Assembly (NCBI GenBank): GCA_035635855.1
Contig: DASQAF010000040.1
Coordinates: forward strand, 186,001 to 250,000
Reading direction: 5' to 3'
Source: UBA11740 sp035635855
Lineage (GTDB): Bacteria; Acidobacteriota; Blastocatellia; Pyrinomonadales; Pyrinomonadaceae
Length of the DNA: 64,000 bases
Shown: in pieces, positions 49,735-58,087 of the stretch
Layout of the letters: each line of letters opens with the position of its first letter
Position numbering within the stretch: position 1 is the stretch's first letter
Position numbers and translations under genes: made by a program
Notes under the pieces: generated by a model
Seen by the model: only the letters and a program-made list of their open reading frames with translations
The model's database searches: none
What the model was told of the DNA's origin: nothing

Positions 49735-50328
49735 TTACCGACTCACAAACGGATTATCTTTAATCCAAAATCGCCACGGCTTCTTAATCCACTCTTCAGC
49801 ATAATCAATTCCGATTCGCGGCCCGCGCGAAATTTGACGCGGAGAGATCGAGACACCTTCTTCGATCCAAACCCGGTCGCCAAGCAAATCGGCTTTGTCT
49901 AACTTGCGATCGATTCCCAGCGCCAGACACAAGCGGCCCGGACCGCTGGTCAATTCATATTCAGATCGGCCGTGGCGGCGACGGCGAATGACATCCAGAC
50001 CTTCAACTGGTTCGACCGCGCGCACCAGGATCGCGTGCGGCACGCCCTCGGCATTCGTCACCACATTGAACTGGTTGTACATGCCATAGACAAAATAGAC
50101 ATAGGCCGTGCCGCCAATACCGTACATCGTCTCGGTCCGATTGGTGCGGCGGCCATTGTAGGCATGAGACGCCCGATCTTCCGGTCCGTGGTAGGCTTCG
50201 GTCTCGACGATGAATCCCCCGACCCGCAAACCGTTTCTGTGGGGAACAACCAACTTTTTGCCGAGCAGACCACGCGCAACTTCGAGTACGTCTGACCGGG
50301 TGTAGAATTCGCGCGGAAGTTTTCTCAT
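49735..50328 (-). CDS. DNA-3-methyladenine glycosylase (Mpg/AAG family)
   Basis: 197 residues, the usual family length. Matching motifs are LPREFYTRSDVLEVARGLLG at the start, GFIVETEAYHGPEDRASHAY with the catalytic glutamate region, YGIGGTAYVYFVYGMYNQFN (DNA-intercalating tyrosine region), AILVRAVEPVEG and TSGPGRLCLALGI. It removes alkylated purines such as 3-methyladenine by cutting the N-glycosidic bond in base-excision repair. It is a single gene, with a nested palindrome upstream at 50336. Confidence 0.95.
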   Translation of the reverse strand: MRKLPREFYTRSDVLEVARGLLGKKLVVPHRNGLRVGGFIVETEAYHGPEDRASHAYNGRRTNRTETMYGIGGTAYVYFVYGMYNQFNVVTNAEGVPHAILVRAVEPVEGLDVIRRRRHGRSEYELTSGPGRLCLALGIDRKLDKADLLGDRVWIEEGVSISPRQISRGPRIGIDYAEEWIKKPWRFWIKDNPFVSR

Positions 50329-50335
50329 TCGTTTA

Positions 50336-50540
50336 TTTGAATCCGCAGATTACGCAGATCGCACAGATTAAAAGGTACACCCACAATTAAAAAATACAGC
50401 CACAAAAAGGCACAAGAAGCTCAAAAGAAGATACCCGCGGCTCGACATGCTTTCGTGCTTTTGGTTCCTGTTTGTGTTTTCTGAGCCTTTTTGTGGCTGC
50501 TATTTCTTGTCTGCGTAATCTGCGTAATCTGCGGATTAGA
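50336..50540. repeat. Nested double palindrome between mpg and TauE genes
   Basis: The outer arms ATCCGCAGATTACGCAGATC (50341) and TCTGCGTAATCTGCGGATTA (ending ~50538) enclose inner arms AGCCACAAAAAGGCACAAGA (50398) and CTGAGCCTTTTTGTGGCTGC (50481). It fills the whole intergenic space, apparently one element inserted in another. Confidence 0.85.
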
Positions 50541-51308
50541 TCACCTCATGCGCCACAGCAGCACGATGGTTATCGTAAAGCCAATCACCACAATCGCGCG
50601 GCGAATGAATACGCGGCCGACACGTTGCGCCGTGCGCGATCCGAAATAGCCGCCCGCCAGGGCCGCGACGGCCATCAACAGAGACTTGGGCCAGTCCACC
50701 ATGTGGGCAATCGAAAAGCTCACCACCGCCACGCAGTTAATGCAGATGCCCAAAAAATTCTTGATGCCGTTGGCGCGATGTATGTCGTGCATGCCCAGAA
50801 GTCCCATCGCCGCCAGCATCCAAATTCCGTTGCCTGCTCCGAAATAACCGCCGTACACAGCCGAGAAAAACTGGACCACTATCGCAAAGCTCCACCAGGC
50901 CTTCATTGATTCGCCGCCTTCGGTGGGCAGACGCAGCCAACGATTCACCGGCCCTTGACTCATGAACAGAAGGGTCGCGAACAGAATCAGAAACGGAACC
51001 AGCCGCGCAAACGTCGGTGAGGGTGTAACAATCAACAGCCAGGCGCCCACGCCACCACCAATGACGCTAATCACGCCCAGGCGCAGCAGGATCAGCGAGC
51101 TGTCGTTCATCTCGCGGCGATAGCCGAACAAACCGCCGAACAACCCCGGCCACAATGCCACGGTGCTGGTAGCATTCGCGATTTTGGGATCAAGTCCTAA
51201 CCAGATCAGCAGCGGAAAGGTCAGCAACGTGCCGCCGCCGGCGATCGAGTTCACTATGCCTGCGAGAAAGGCGGCGATGAACATCGCGGCAACGTGGATG
51301 AAGGGCAT
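50541..51308 (-). CDS. TauE/SafE family (sulfite exporter-like) permease
   Basis: 255 residues with about eight hydrophobic segments and the family motif GIVNSIAGGGTLLTFPLLIW near the N-terminus. Others are LFGGLFGYRR, VQFFSAVYGGYFGAGNGIWM (the second half of the duplicated motif) and ALAGGYFGSRTAQRV. TauE/SafE proteins export sulfite or related organosulfur anions across the inner membrane, but substrates vary within the family. It is a single gene with no sulfur-pathway neighbours, so the substrate stays open. Confidence 0.9.
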   Translation of the reverse strand: MPFIHVAAMFIAAFLAGIVNSIAGGGTLLTFPLLIWLGLDPKIANATSTVALWPGLFGGLFGYRREMNDSSLILLRLGVISVIGGGVGAWLLIVTPSPTFARLVPFLILFATLLFMSQGPVNRWLRLPTEGGESMKAWWSFAIVVQFFSAVYGGYFGAGNGIWMLAAMGLLGMHDIHRANGIKNFLGICINCVAVVSFSIAHMVDWPKSLLMAVAALAGGYFGSRTAQRVGRVFIRRAIVVIGFTITIVLLWRMR

Positions 51309-51359
51309 GCCCGCCTAGTCTAAAGGAAAAGTCCGAGGGACGCAGCATCCAAAGAAAGC

Positions 51360-51490
51360 GGGAGGCAAGCCCTTCCTGACTTGAGAGATCTCTTAAGATG
51401 AAATGGGATCAAAAGCTTGGACGGCTTTCAATCATTTAATGCGACGTCAAGTTGACAACCTCAACGTCAGGAGGGGGGCTTGCCCCCGCG
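51360..51490. repeat. Inverted repeat (GGCAAGCCCTTCCTGAC type)
   Basis: GGAGGCAAGCCCTTCCTGAC and CGTCAGGAGGGGGGCTTGCC are inverted and about 95 bases apart. It resembles family E. Intergenic, ahead of the CDGSH gene. Confidence 0.65.
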
Positions 51491-51555
51491 AATTGCGCGC
51501 CCGTGTTAGAATGCGTCCATAGCTTTCATCAATCATAGTTCGGGGGAGAAAATAG

Positions 51556-51789
51556 ATGGCAGACGTATCCATTCGTCCGAAACCAAACGGACCTTATCTG
51601 GTCGAGGGTCCGGTAGACATTTACGATACTGCAGGAAACAAGATTGCCACCGATGACCGGCCAAAGATCGCTCTGTGCCGGTGTGGCGCTTCATCAAACA
51701 AGCCTTTCTGTGACGGCACACATAGCAAAATAGGATTTCAGGCGGCTGAAACCATCAACCCTGAAAGCGCCGAGCCGGAGGCGCCCTAG
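51556..51789 (+). CDS. CDGSH iron-sulfur domain protein
   Basis: 77 residues. The motif is LCRCGASSNKPFCDGTHSKIGF, with three cysteines and one histidine binding a 2Fe-2S cluster (CxCx..CDGTH). The N-terminal half (MADVSIRPKPNGPYLVEGPV) is the usual beta segment before it. Such proteins are small cytoplasmic redox or cluster-transfer proteins. GGGGGAGA about 8 bases before the ATG is a good ribosome-binding site. Confidence 0.9.
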   Translation: MADVSIRPKPNGPYLVEGPVDIYDTAGNKIATDDRPKIALCRCGASSNKPFCDGTHSKIGFQAAETINPESAEPEAP

Positions 51790-51801
51790 TCAATTTGCAA
51801 G

Positions 51802-51879
51802 GCGATCCACGAAATGACAGGAAATTACGCGAAAGCCGTAAACTTGTTCGTGCTGCTTAGTGTGGTTTCGTGGACCGTG
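51802..51879. repeat. Dispersed inverted repeat family K (GATCCACGAAA type)
   Basis: GGCGATCCACGAAATGACAG and TTAGTGTGGTTTCGTGGACC are imperfect inverted arms. A related element lies at 61689. From 51880 to 52105 no gene is supported. Confidence 0.6.
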
Positions 51880-52105
51880 GCGCAGTTTTCAGCAGCCTGC
51901 TACTTTTTTTAAATCCAGTTGTAACGGCAGCCTCCGATCCGATTACCGGCCGCGATGCGTCAACGCTTAGTAACCAGCCGGTCCTGATCGTTTTGTCAAT
52001 TGTCATCTCTAGTCGTAATTGGCCGCGCGAATTGTCTTTCGAGCTGGCAGGCTTGACTTCCATAAGCTTCTCTAAAGAGCGCTTTTCCCTGTCCTGAAGA
52101 CAAGT

Positions 52106-53572
52106 TTACGGTTCAATTGGTTGCGTTCTTTCGAATGGCCACTCGCCGCGCATGCGCGCGCGGATGAAGTAGATGGCAAGACCGACGACGACCAGCACGG
52201 CAGCATAGCGTATCTCTCTCAAAAAGTTCTTGCGCGAAATGAGCACATAGATGAAGCCGCCCAACGCGACCAGCGCCGGCAGCGGATAAAGCCACATGCG
52301 AAACGGGCGCGGCAAGTCGGTCCGGCGCACACGCAAGACCATCACGCCGACGATCTGCGCGAGAAACTGCACCAGAATGCGAATCACGACGAGCGCCGCG
52401 ATCACGTCAGCCAGCCGGAAGAAACAGAACAGGGCGGCGATTCCGCCCATGACCAACAACGAGACATAAGGAAAGCGATGGCGCGGGTGGACCCTCGCGA
52501 AGATGCGGAAGTAGTTGCCGTCACGCGCGGCCGCAAAGGGAACGCGCGAATAGCCGAGCAGCAAAGAGAAAACCGAGGCGAACGCCGTCCACATAATTAA
52601 CGCAGTAGCCACAAGACCCGCCCTCGGCCCATATAGTCGTTCCGTAAATGAAGAGATGACATAACGTTGCGCCGGAGTATTGGCAGTGCCGGCAAACTCG
52701 CGCCAGGGGATGACGCCGAGGATCGAGATGTTCATCACGATGTAGATAATCGCAACGAACAGGATCGAAAGCAGCACCGCGCGCGGGATTGTGCGTCCCG
52801 GGTCCTTCACCTCGCCACCGAAGAAACAGACGTTGTAATAGCCCCAGTAATCGTAAACGGAGATCAGCAGCGCGGCGCCCAGCCCGGTGAAGAACTCGGG
52901 GCGCAGTGTGAATGCCCCGGGTGGAAAGTCGAATGCGAGTTTCGGATCAAAGTGGGTGACACCCGCTAAAATGATCCCTGCGATTGTCAGCATCACGCCG
53001 ACCCATAAGAACTTTGACAGCCGTTCGATCAGAGTAATCCGGCGATAGAGCAGGAAGACGGCGAGACCGACGGCCGCAATCGCAACGAGCGCGACTGGAA
53101 TCGCGTTAAGCTCGACGGCACCCACGATGGGAATCGTGACTTTTGTTTCTTGACCGAGCCCGGGGAAGATGTATGTGGTGTACTGGGCCAGCCCGATGCT
53201 CCCCGATGCAATCGAAAGCGGCGCGCTGAACGTAAGTTGCCAGATGAAAAGAAACGACATCAGGCGACCCAACTTTTGTGGGCCATAAATCTCTGTAAGA
53301 TACCGGTAAGAACCGCCTGAACCGGGCAGCGCCGCTCCGAGTTCGGCCCACACCAGCCCATCGCAGACGACTAACAGCGCTCCCAGGATCCACCCGAGCA
53401 TCGCTTGTGGCCCGCCCATCGCTGCGACGATAAGCGGAATGGTAATGAACGGCCCGACACCGATCATGTCGATCATGTTCAGTGTCGTCGCGCCCCAAAG
53501 GCCGACGCCGCGGATCAGTTGCTGTTCGGCGTCGTTCGCGTCCGTCGATGCCGGCTCTACTTGCTTGGCCAT
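52106..53572 (-). CDS. APC-family amino acid permease
   Basis: 488 residues from MAKQVEPASTDANDAEQQLI (53572). About 12-13 membrane helices. The first carries the APC substrate-binding motif TLNMIDMIGVGPFITIPLIV, and further conserved parts are LPGSGGSYRYLTEIYGPQKL and FFGGEVKDPGRTIPRAVLLS (the intracellular loop typical of APC permeases). It is a proton- or sodium-coupled amino acid or polyamine transporter of the inner membrane. The substrate cannot be read. A single gene with a strong palindrome upstream. Confidence 0.92.
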   Translation of the reverse strand: MAKQVEPASTDANDAEQQLIRGVGLWGATTLNMIDMIGVGPFITIPLIVAAMGGPQAMLGWILGALLVVCDGLVWAELGAALPGSGGSYRYLTEIYGPQKLGRLMSFLFIWQLTFSAPLSIASGSIGLAQYTTYIFPGLGQETKVTIPIVGAVELNAIPVALVAIAAVGLAVFLLYRRITLIERLSKFLWVGVMLTIAGIILAGVTHFDPKLAFDFPPGAFTLRPEFFTGLGAALLISVYDYWGYYNVCFFGGEVKDPGRTIPRAVLLSILFVAIIYIVMNISILGVIPWREFAGTANTPAQRYVISSFTERLYGPRAGLVATALIMWTAFASVFSLLLGYSRVPFAAARDGNYFRIFARVHPRHRFPYVSLLVMGGIAALFCFFRLADVIAALVVIRILVQFLAQIVGVMVLRVRRTDLPRPFRMWLYPLPALVALGGFIYVLISRKNFLREIRYAAVLVVVGLAIYFIRARMRGEWPFERTQPIEP

Positions 53573-53624
53573 TAGCAAATTCTTTACGTGAAAAAAGACA
53601 GCTTGTCGAGTTCAGGATATTTAG

Positions 53625-53810
53625 GCGGGGCAGTAGCCCGACCGTCAGGGAGGGCGTTTCAGAACCCAGACGTATAGCGACGGGATCATACATTCAAGGT
53701 TGAGCCCATGATTCGCTCGCTACCGCTCGCGGTTCGGCAAACGAGCTCCCTCCCTGACGGTCGGGCTACTGCCCCGCTCTGCGTGACCCTTTGCGTCTTC
53801 TGCGGTTAAA
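53625..53810. repeat. Dispersed palindrome family E with adjacent family A fragment
   Basis: GGCAGTAGCCCGACCGTCAG plus GGAGGGC and CTCCCTGACGGTCGGGCTAC plus TGCCCC are near-perfect inverted arms (53625-53655 and 53745-53777). A fragment like a family A right arm follows (CTGCGTGACCCTTTGCGTCT, ending ~53808). Confidence 0.85.
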
Positions 53811-53836
53811 CTATCGCTCGGAAAATCGAAACCATA

Positions 53837-56398
53837 ATGAACACCAAAATCATTCGCACCGCACTGGCTCTTCTCTTCGTTTCGCTATTGATCACCGCGC
53901 CACGCGCGCAACAGCCGGCGCCAGCCACCACAAAACAGTCGCCCGAGGATCGCGTCGCCCTTTACCAGGCGTTACTCGACCTAACCAATCCATGGACGGT
54001 GATGTGTATTGCCGCGCACCCGGATGACGAAGACGGCACGTCTCTGATCGTCATGCGGCGCAAGTACGGCGCGCATACTGTCAGTCTCTTCTCAACGTTC
54101 GGCGAAGGCGGACAGAATGCCATCGGCCCTGAACTTTATGAAGAGCTGGGCGCAATTCGCGCGCGCGAGACGATGGCCGCCGCTGAGGTCCAGGGTTCCG
54201 AAGCGTACTTTCTTGGCTTGAAGGATTTCGGCTATTCAAAGTCCGCCGATGAAACCTTCAAGATTTGGGGTCACGAAGAAGCTCTGCGCCGGATGGTCTT
54301 GCAAATTAGAAAGCTGCGGCCCGACGTAATCATCACGAACCACTCAGTTACCAACAACGACCACGGCCATCATCAAGCGACGGCGCGTTTGACTCTGGAG
54401 GCGTTCGAGGCGGCCGCCGATCCGAAACGCTTTCCGGAACAATTGAAAGACGGCGTGACTGTCTGGCAAGTGCAAAGGCTCTTTGTGCGCGCTCCTCGAA
54501 GCACCGCACAGAGCACGGGGCAGAAGCCCGACCGTGCGGGAGGGCGCAACGATTTAGTAACTATCGATCCCAACGAGCGCGATCCGATTCGCGAAACGAT
54601 TTACGCGGAAGAAGCCTTGCGCGGTTTGCAGAAACACGCCACGCAGGGACCCTGGCCGAAGACGTTTGCTGAATTCGCGGCGCGCTTTCGTGCTTTCACC
54701 GGACAAAGCGCCGCGCCGGGCCAACTTCCGCCAATTCGTTATGCGCTCGTGCTCGAAGCGAAAGGCGCGGAAGCGTTAACGAAAGACTCGCACAACTTTA
54801 TTGATGGCTTGCGATTGAATGAGGCGATCGCGAAACAACTTCAGCCGCCAACCATTGATGGAAAGCCCCTGACTGAGTTTGTCGATCAGCGTGGAAGAGT
54901 ACTCAATGCCCTAATCGCGGCAAGCCAACAGGTTTTCGGAAAGGAAATAAGCGGCGGCATTAAGGATGTGCTTGCCGAATTGCGTCGCGCGCGCATGCTC
55001 GTGAGGCTTAACAAATCGCTGGCAATCGCAAGTGGCGTATCAGCCCATCTGACGACTGCGAACGACGTCTTGGTTCCTGGCGAAACCGCTTCGTTTGAAC
55101 TAACCGTAGCAAACAATGGAGAGGACCCAATCCGCGTGAACTTAATCGCATCGAGTGGCGGCGGGGACGACAAAGGTAACATTTTGCTTTCGGCGAGACA
55201 TCACCTCAACTCAGCCGTGCCGCCGGGGGAGACGATAAGAATTCCAACGCCGTACAAGATGCCGGAGAATGCAACGCTGACAGTGCCTCATGCGGCGCAC
55301 CTCTACGACAAGGGATTTGCCGGAACGCCGGTAGTTGCGCCGATATTCGTCGAGTTGAGAGGAGTAAAGTTTCCCATCATTGTTCAGAGACTTTCGGATG
55401 TTGCACCGGGAGTTGAAATCATGTCGGCGGAGCCTTCATTAGTGGTGCTCACGCCTCAAACGAATGAACGTCCGCCGTCCTTTCGCGTGAAATTAAAGTC
55501 GCACCTCAATGAGCCGTTTGAAGGACTAGTAGGGGCTTTCGCCAACTACGCTTCTCGAAGAGGATTCGAACTGGTCTCGTCAACCTTGTCGCTCGTCCCT
55601 GCAGAATCTCGGGAAGTTTCTTTAAGCTCCAAGATGAAGATTCGGGAATTTTCAAGTATTGATTTAACTGTTGAGACTTACAAGGGTAAATCACGCTCAA
55701 CTCTCTCAAAATCAACGGTGCCAATAATCACCGCCGATGCCCATGTTGCTCCAAATCTTCGCGTCGGCTACATACGCGGTTTTGATTTCAGTCTGCCGAA
55801 CGCCCTCGCGGCGCTTGGAGTCGAATCAAAAGAACTAAGCGTCGACGAAGTAAAGACGGCTGACTTGCAGAAGTACAGTTCGATCATCGTCGACAATCGC
55901 GTCTATGAATCAACGCCGGGCTTGATCGAAGCCAATCAGAAGCTGCTCGACTATGCGAAGAACGGCGGGACGCTGATTGTTTTCTATCACAAGTCGTTTG
56001 AGTGGAATCCTGACGAACGACGCAAACGGCCTCAACTCTCTCCGTATAAATTGATTCTTGGCGACGAACGGATCACGGACGAGAATGCGCCGATCACTTT
56101 TCTCGAGCCACAGCATCCGCTGCTCAACTTTCCCAACAAGTTGGGACAGGAAGATTTCGCTAATTGGATTCAGGAGCGCGGGCTTTATTATCCGAAGGAA
56201 TGGGACCCGCAGTTTCACGCGCTGCTGCAATCGAATGATCCCGGCGAAGCCCCACTGAAAGGTGGGCTGCTCGCGGCTGACTACGGACGCGGCCGATACA
56301 TCTACACCAGCATGGTTTGGTATCGAGAGCTGCGGGCGGGCGTGCCCGGCGCGTATCGCATGCTGGCCAACATTATTAGTTACGGAGCGAGAAAGTAA
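53837..56398 (+). CDS. Secreted PIG-L (LmbE-type) deacetylase with large C-terminal region
   Basis: 853 residues. A signal peptide (IIRTALALLFVSLLITAPRA) is followed by a PIG-L domain at ~35-310 with the zinc motif AAHPDDEDGTSL, a GEGGQNAI stretch and NDHGHHQATARLT as the third metal ligand. A repeat-encoded insert (GQKPDRAGGRN) sits near residue 232. The remaining ~540 residues contain an Ig-like region (LVPGETASFELTVANNGEDP), beta-rich stretches and a Rossmann/GATase-like end (KYSSIIVDNRVYESTPGLIE, GGTLIVFYHKSFEW). PIG-L enzymes de-N-acetylate sugars. This one probably acts outside the cytoplasm on an unknown glycan. Confidence 0.88.
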   Translation: MNTKIIRTALALLFVSLLITAPRAQQPAPATTKQSPEDRVALYQALLDLTNPWTVMCIAAHPDDEDGTSLIVMRRKYGAHTVSLFSTFGEGGQNAIGPELYEELGAIRARETMAAAEVQGSEAYFLGLKDFGYSKSADETFKIWGHEEALRRMVLQIRKLRPDVIITNHSVTNNDHGHHQATARLTLEAFEAAADPKRFPEQLKDGVTVWQVQRLFVRAPRSTAQSTGQKPDRAGGRNDLVTIDPNERDPIRETIYAEEALRGLQKHATQGPWPKTFAEFAARFRAFTGQSAAPGQLPPIRYALVLEAKGAEALTKDSHNFIDGLRLNEAIAKQLQPPTIDGKPLTEFVDQRGRVLNALIAASQQVFGKEISGGIKDVLAELRRARMLVRLNKSLAIASGVSAHLTTANDVLVPGETASFELTVANNGEDPIRVNLIASSGGGDDKGNILLSARHHLNSAVPPGETIRIPTPYKMPENATLTVPHAAHLYDKGFAGTPVVAPIFVELRGVKFPIIVQRLSDVAPGVEIMSAEPSLVVLTPQTNERPPSFRVKLKSHLNEPFEGLVGAFANYASRRGFELVSSTLSLVPAESREVSLSSKMKIREFSSIDLTVETYKGKSRSTLSKSTVPIITADAHVAPNLRVGYIRGFDFSLPNALAALGVESKELSVDEVKTADLQKYSSIIVDNRVYESTPGLIEANQKLLDYAKNGGTLIVFYHKSFEWNPDERRKRPQLSPYKLILGDERITDENAPITFLEPQHPLLNFPNKLGQEDFANWIQERGLYYPKEWDPQFHALLQSNDPGEAPLKGGLLAADYGRGRYIYTSMVWYRELRAGVPGAYRMLANIISYGARK
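54515..54547. repeat. Half palindrome family E in frame in the PIG-L gene
   Basis: GGCAGAAGCCCGACCGTGCG followed by GGAGGGCG is one arm of the family E element, kept in frame (a Lys/Pro/Asp/Arg/Gly stretch) in the deacetylase domain. The opposite arm is absent. Confidence 0.75.
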
Positions 56399-56472
56399 GC
56401 GCGCCAGCGGATCTGGTTTCTCTGAAGAACTACCGGGGCGCCCCAAACGGTCCCCAATCTTCTCAAAAACAA

Positions 56473-56508
56473 AACAGGCCCGCGACGAAAAGCCGCGGGC
56501 CTGTTTCT
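56473..56508. terminator. Bidirectional terminator between convergent genes
   Basis: Stem AACAGGCCCGCG (56473-56484) and CGCGGGCCTGTT (56494-56505) with T-rich flanks on both strands. It ends the PIG-L gene (plus) and the radical SAM gene (minus). Confidence 0.9.
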
Positions 56509-56531
56509 TAACTGGACTGATTCAGGATTGG

Positions 56532-57803
56532 TTACTGAATCGTGTCGCTCGATCCCTTGAAGCCGTGCATGGCCTGCTTCAGCGTCCACTTCAGAACCCG
56601 CTTGGTGTCATAGCAGTAAGCGAGAATGTAGTTGCAGGTCGACAGACAGTGCGTCGAGCACTCCTGCTTCATCTCGTCCAACTGGGCCTTATCAAATTTC
56701 GGATTTTCAATCGTGCCCCAGTCGTGTGTGGCTGAATACATCGGGAAGCAAGGGGCCAGGGTTCCGTCCGTGCGCACGATGAGCGAGTTCTGACCCGCGC
56801 GGCATTTCCAGGGCGGCACAGAACCGCGCATCAGCTGCTTCATCTCCTGCATGTGCTTGCTCTGGTTGACCATCTTGTAGCCTTCGTTGTGGCGCTTGTC
56901 ATCCAGATAGTCGAGCAAGTCGTCAACCTTTGACCAGTCATCCGGCGTCAGATAGGTGACGTTCTCGTCGAGATGCTTGAAATGGTCCTGCTCCATCATC
57001 GGCGTCTCGTTGATGTGATAATCGGTGGCGATGCCGGCGTCGTGCGCAATCTCCGTCAACTCTTTGACGTCGTCCATGTTGTTGCGGCAGATGTTGATAT
57101 TGAACATCACCGTGTAGCCGTAGTGATGTTGCCGCTTCACCAGATACTCAAAGTAAGGCCGGATTGGATCCAGTGCTTTCGGCAAAGACTTTCTGTCTTT
57201 GACTGAATCAACCGCGAGATTGACGGTGGCAATACCGGCGTCACCCAGGCGATCGACGACTTCGGGCTTCATCAAACGGCCATTCGTCGGCAGATAGACA
57301 AAGATGTCTTTCTTCGCGCTGTAGTGAACGATCTTGTGAATGAACTTTGGCCGCAGCAGTGGTTCACCGCCCATCAGCGCGAGTACGCGCGAGCCAATCG
57401 AATGCAACCAATCGATCGAGCGCTTGGCTGTGTCTTCGGTCATGCCCTTGACCTTGTTGTTGTAAGACCAGCAGTAGTGACAATCCAGATTGCACTTCCA
57501 CTCAGTGAACAGATAAGGAATGATCGGCCGCAGGTCGTTGCTGTACCAACGTGATTTGAAATAAGGCGAGCCCCAGGTCTTCCAGGTGCGAATCGCGTTC
57601 AGCTTCTGGTATTCCGACTTGGTCATCGGCTGGGGGTCGGGGTGAATCGGATACGGAGGCTCCGGTAGAACCTCGATCTCGGCCTTAGGGGCCAGAACCG
57701 GCCGCGATTCTTCTTTGTAGAGAATCTGGTGAAGTTTCTGATCCAACCGGGAAGGCGGCGCCGAAGAAGCCGGAGCATTCTCTTGTTGTAGTGCTGGTGC
57801 CAT
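56532..57803 (-). CDS. Radical SAM protein with SPASM-like C-terminal cysteines
   Basis: 423 residues. After ~95 N-terminal residues the radical SAM cluster motif WKCNLDCHYCWSYN (CxxxCxxC) is followed by VLALMGGEPLLRPKF (GGE box). Near the C-terminus cysteines in WKCRAGQNSLIVRTDGTLAP, CFPMY and CSTHCLSTCNY suggest an auxiliary 4Fe-4S (SPASM-type) cluster. Such enzymes modify peptides, lipids or cofactors through a 5'-deoxyadenosyl radical. AGGCAGGA about 8 bases before ATG 57803 is a good ribosome-binding site. No small precursor peptide gene was seen in the 284 bases upstream. The substrate is unknown. Confidence 0.9.
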   Translation of the reverse strand: MAPALQQENAPASSAPPSRLDQKLHQILYKEESRPVLAPKAEIEVLPEPPYPIHPDPQPMTKSEYQKLNAIRTWKTWGSPYFKSRWYSNDLRPIIPYLFTEWKCNLDCHYCWSYNNKVKGMTEDTAKRSIDWLHSIGSRVLALMGGEPLLRPKFIHKIVHYSAKKDIFVYLPTNGRLMKPEVVDRLGDAGIATVNLAVDSVKDRKSLPKALDPIRPYFEYLVKRQHHYGYTVMFNINICRNNMDDVKELTEIAHDAGIATDYHINETPMMEQDHFKHLDENVTYLTPDDWSKVDDLLDYLDDKRHNEGYKMVNQSKHMQEMKQLMRGSVPPWKCRAGQNSLIVRTDGTLAPCFPMYSATHDWGTIENPKFDKAQLDEMKQECSTHCLSTCNYILAYCYDTKRVLKWTLKQAMHGFKGSSDTIQ

Positions 57804-58087
57804 ATCGTGTCCTGCCTAATCCTTTACTAAATTACCGAATGAGTTGCGTGGAGATCGGTTGACCTCAGGAATCCTTCGAACTGCCTAAACATCGATAGCT
57901 CTCGAACAGGCTAAGCGTCCAAAACGAACGCCAATGTTCGCTGATCTTTCCTTTAATTGCAAGCACATTCAGTACGCGCCATCCCAGATGAATTTGCCGG
58001 GTTGCCCCTGGCGCTCGATTAACGCTAAGCTTTGCCGTTTATAGTTTGATGGTGGTAGGCGCATCTGGTCCGTGATTCCCTGGTCCG

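Noticed and set aside
51870..52097. 75-codon frame between the CDGSH and permease genes
   Set aside because: It starts in a repeat arm, has no ribosome-binding site, and another frame on the opposite strand is equally open.
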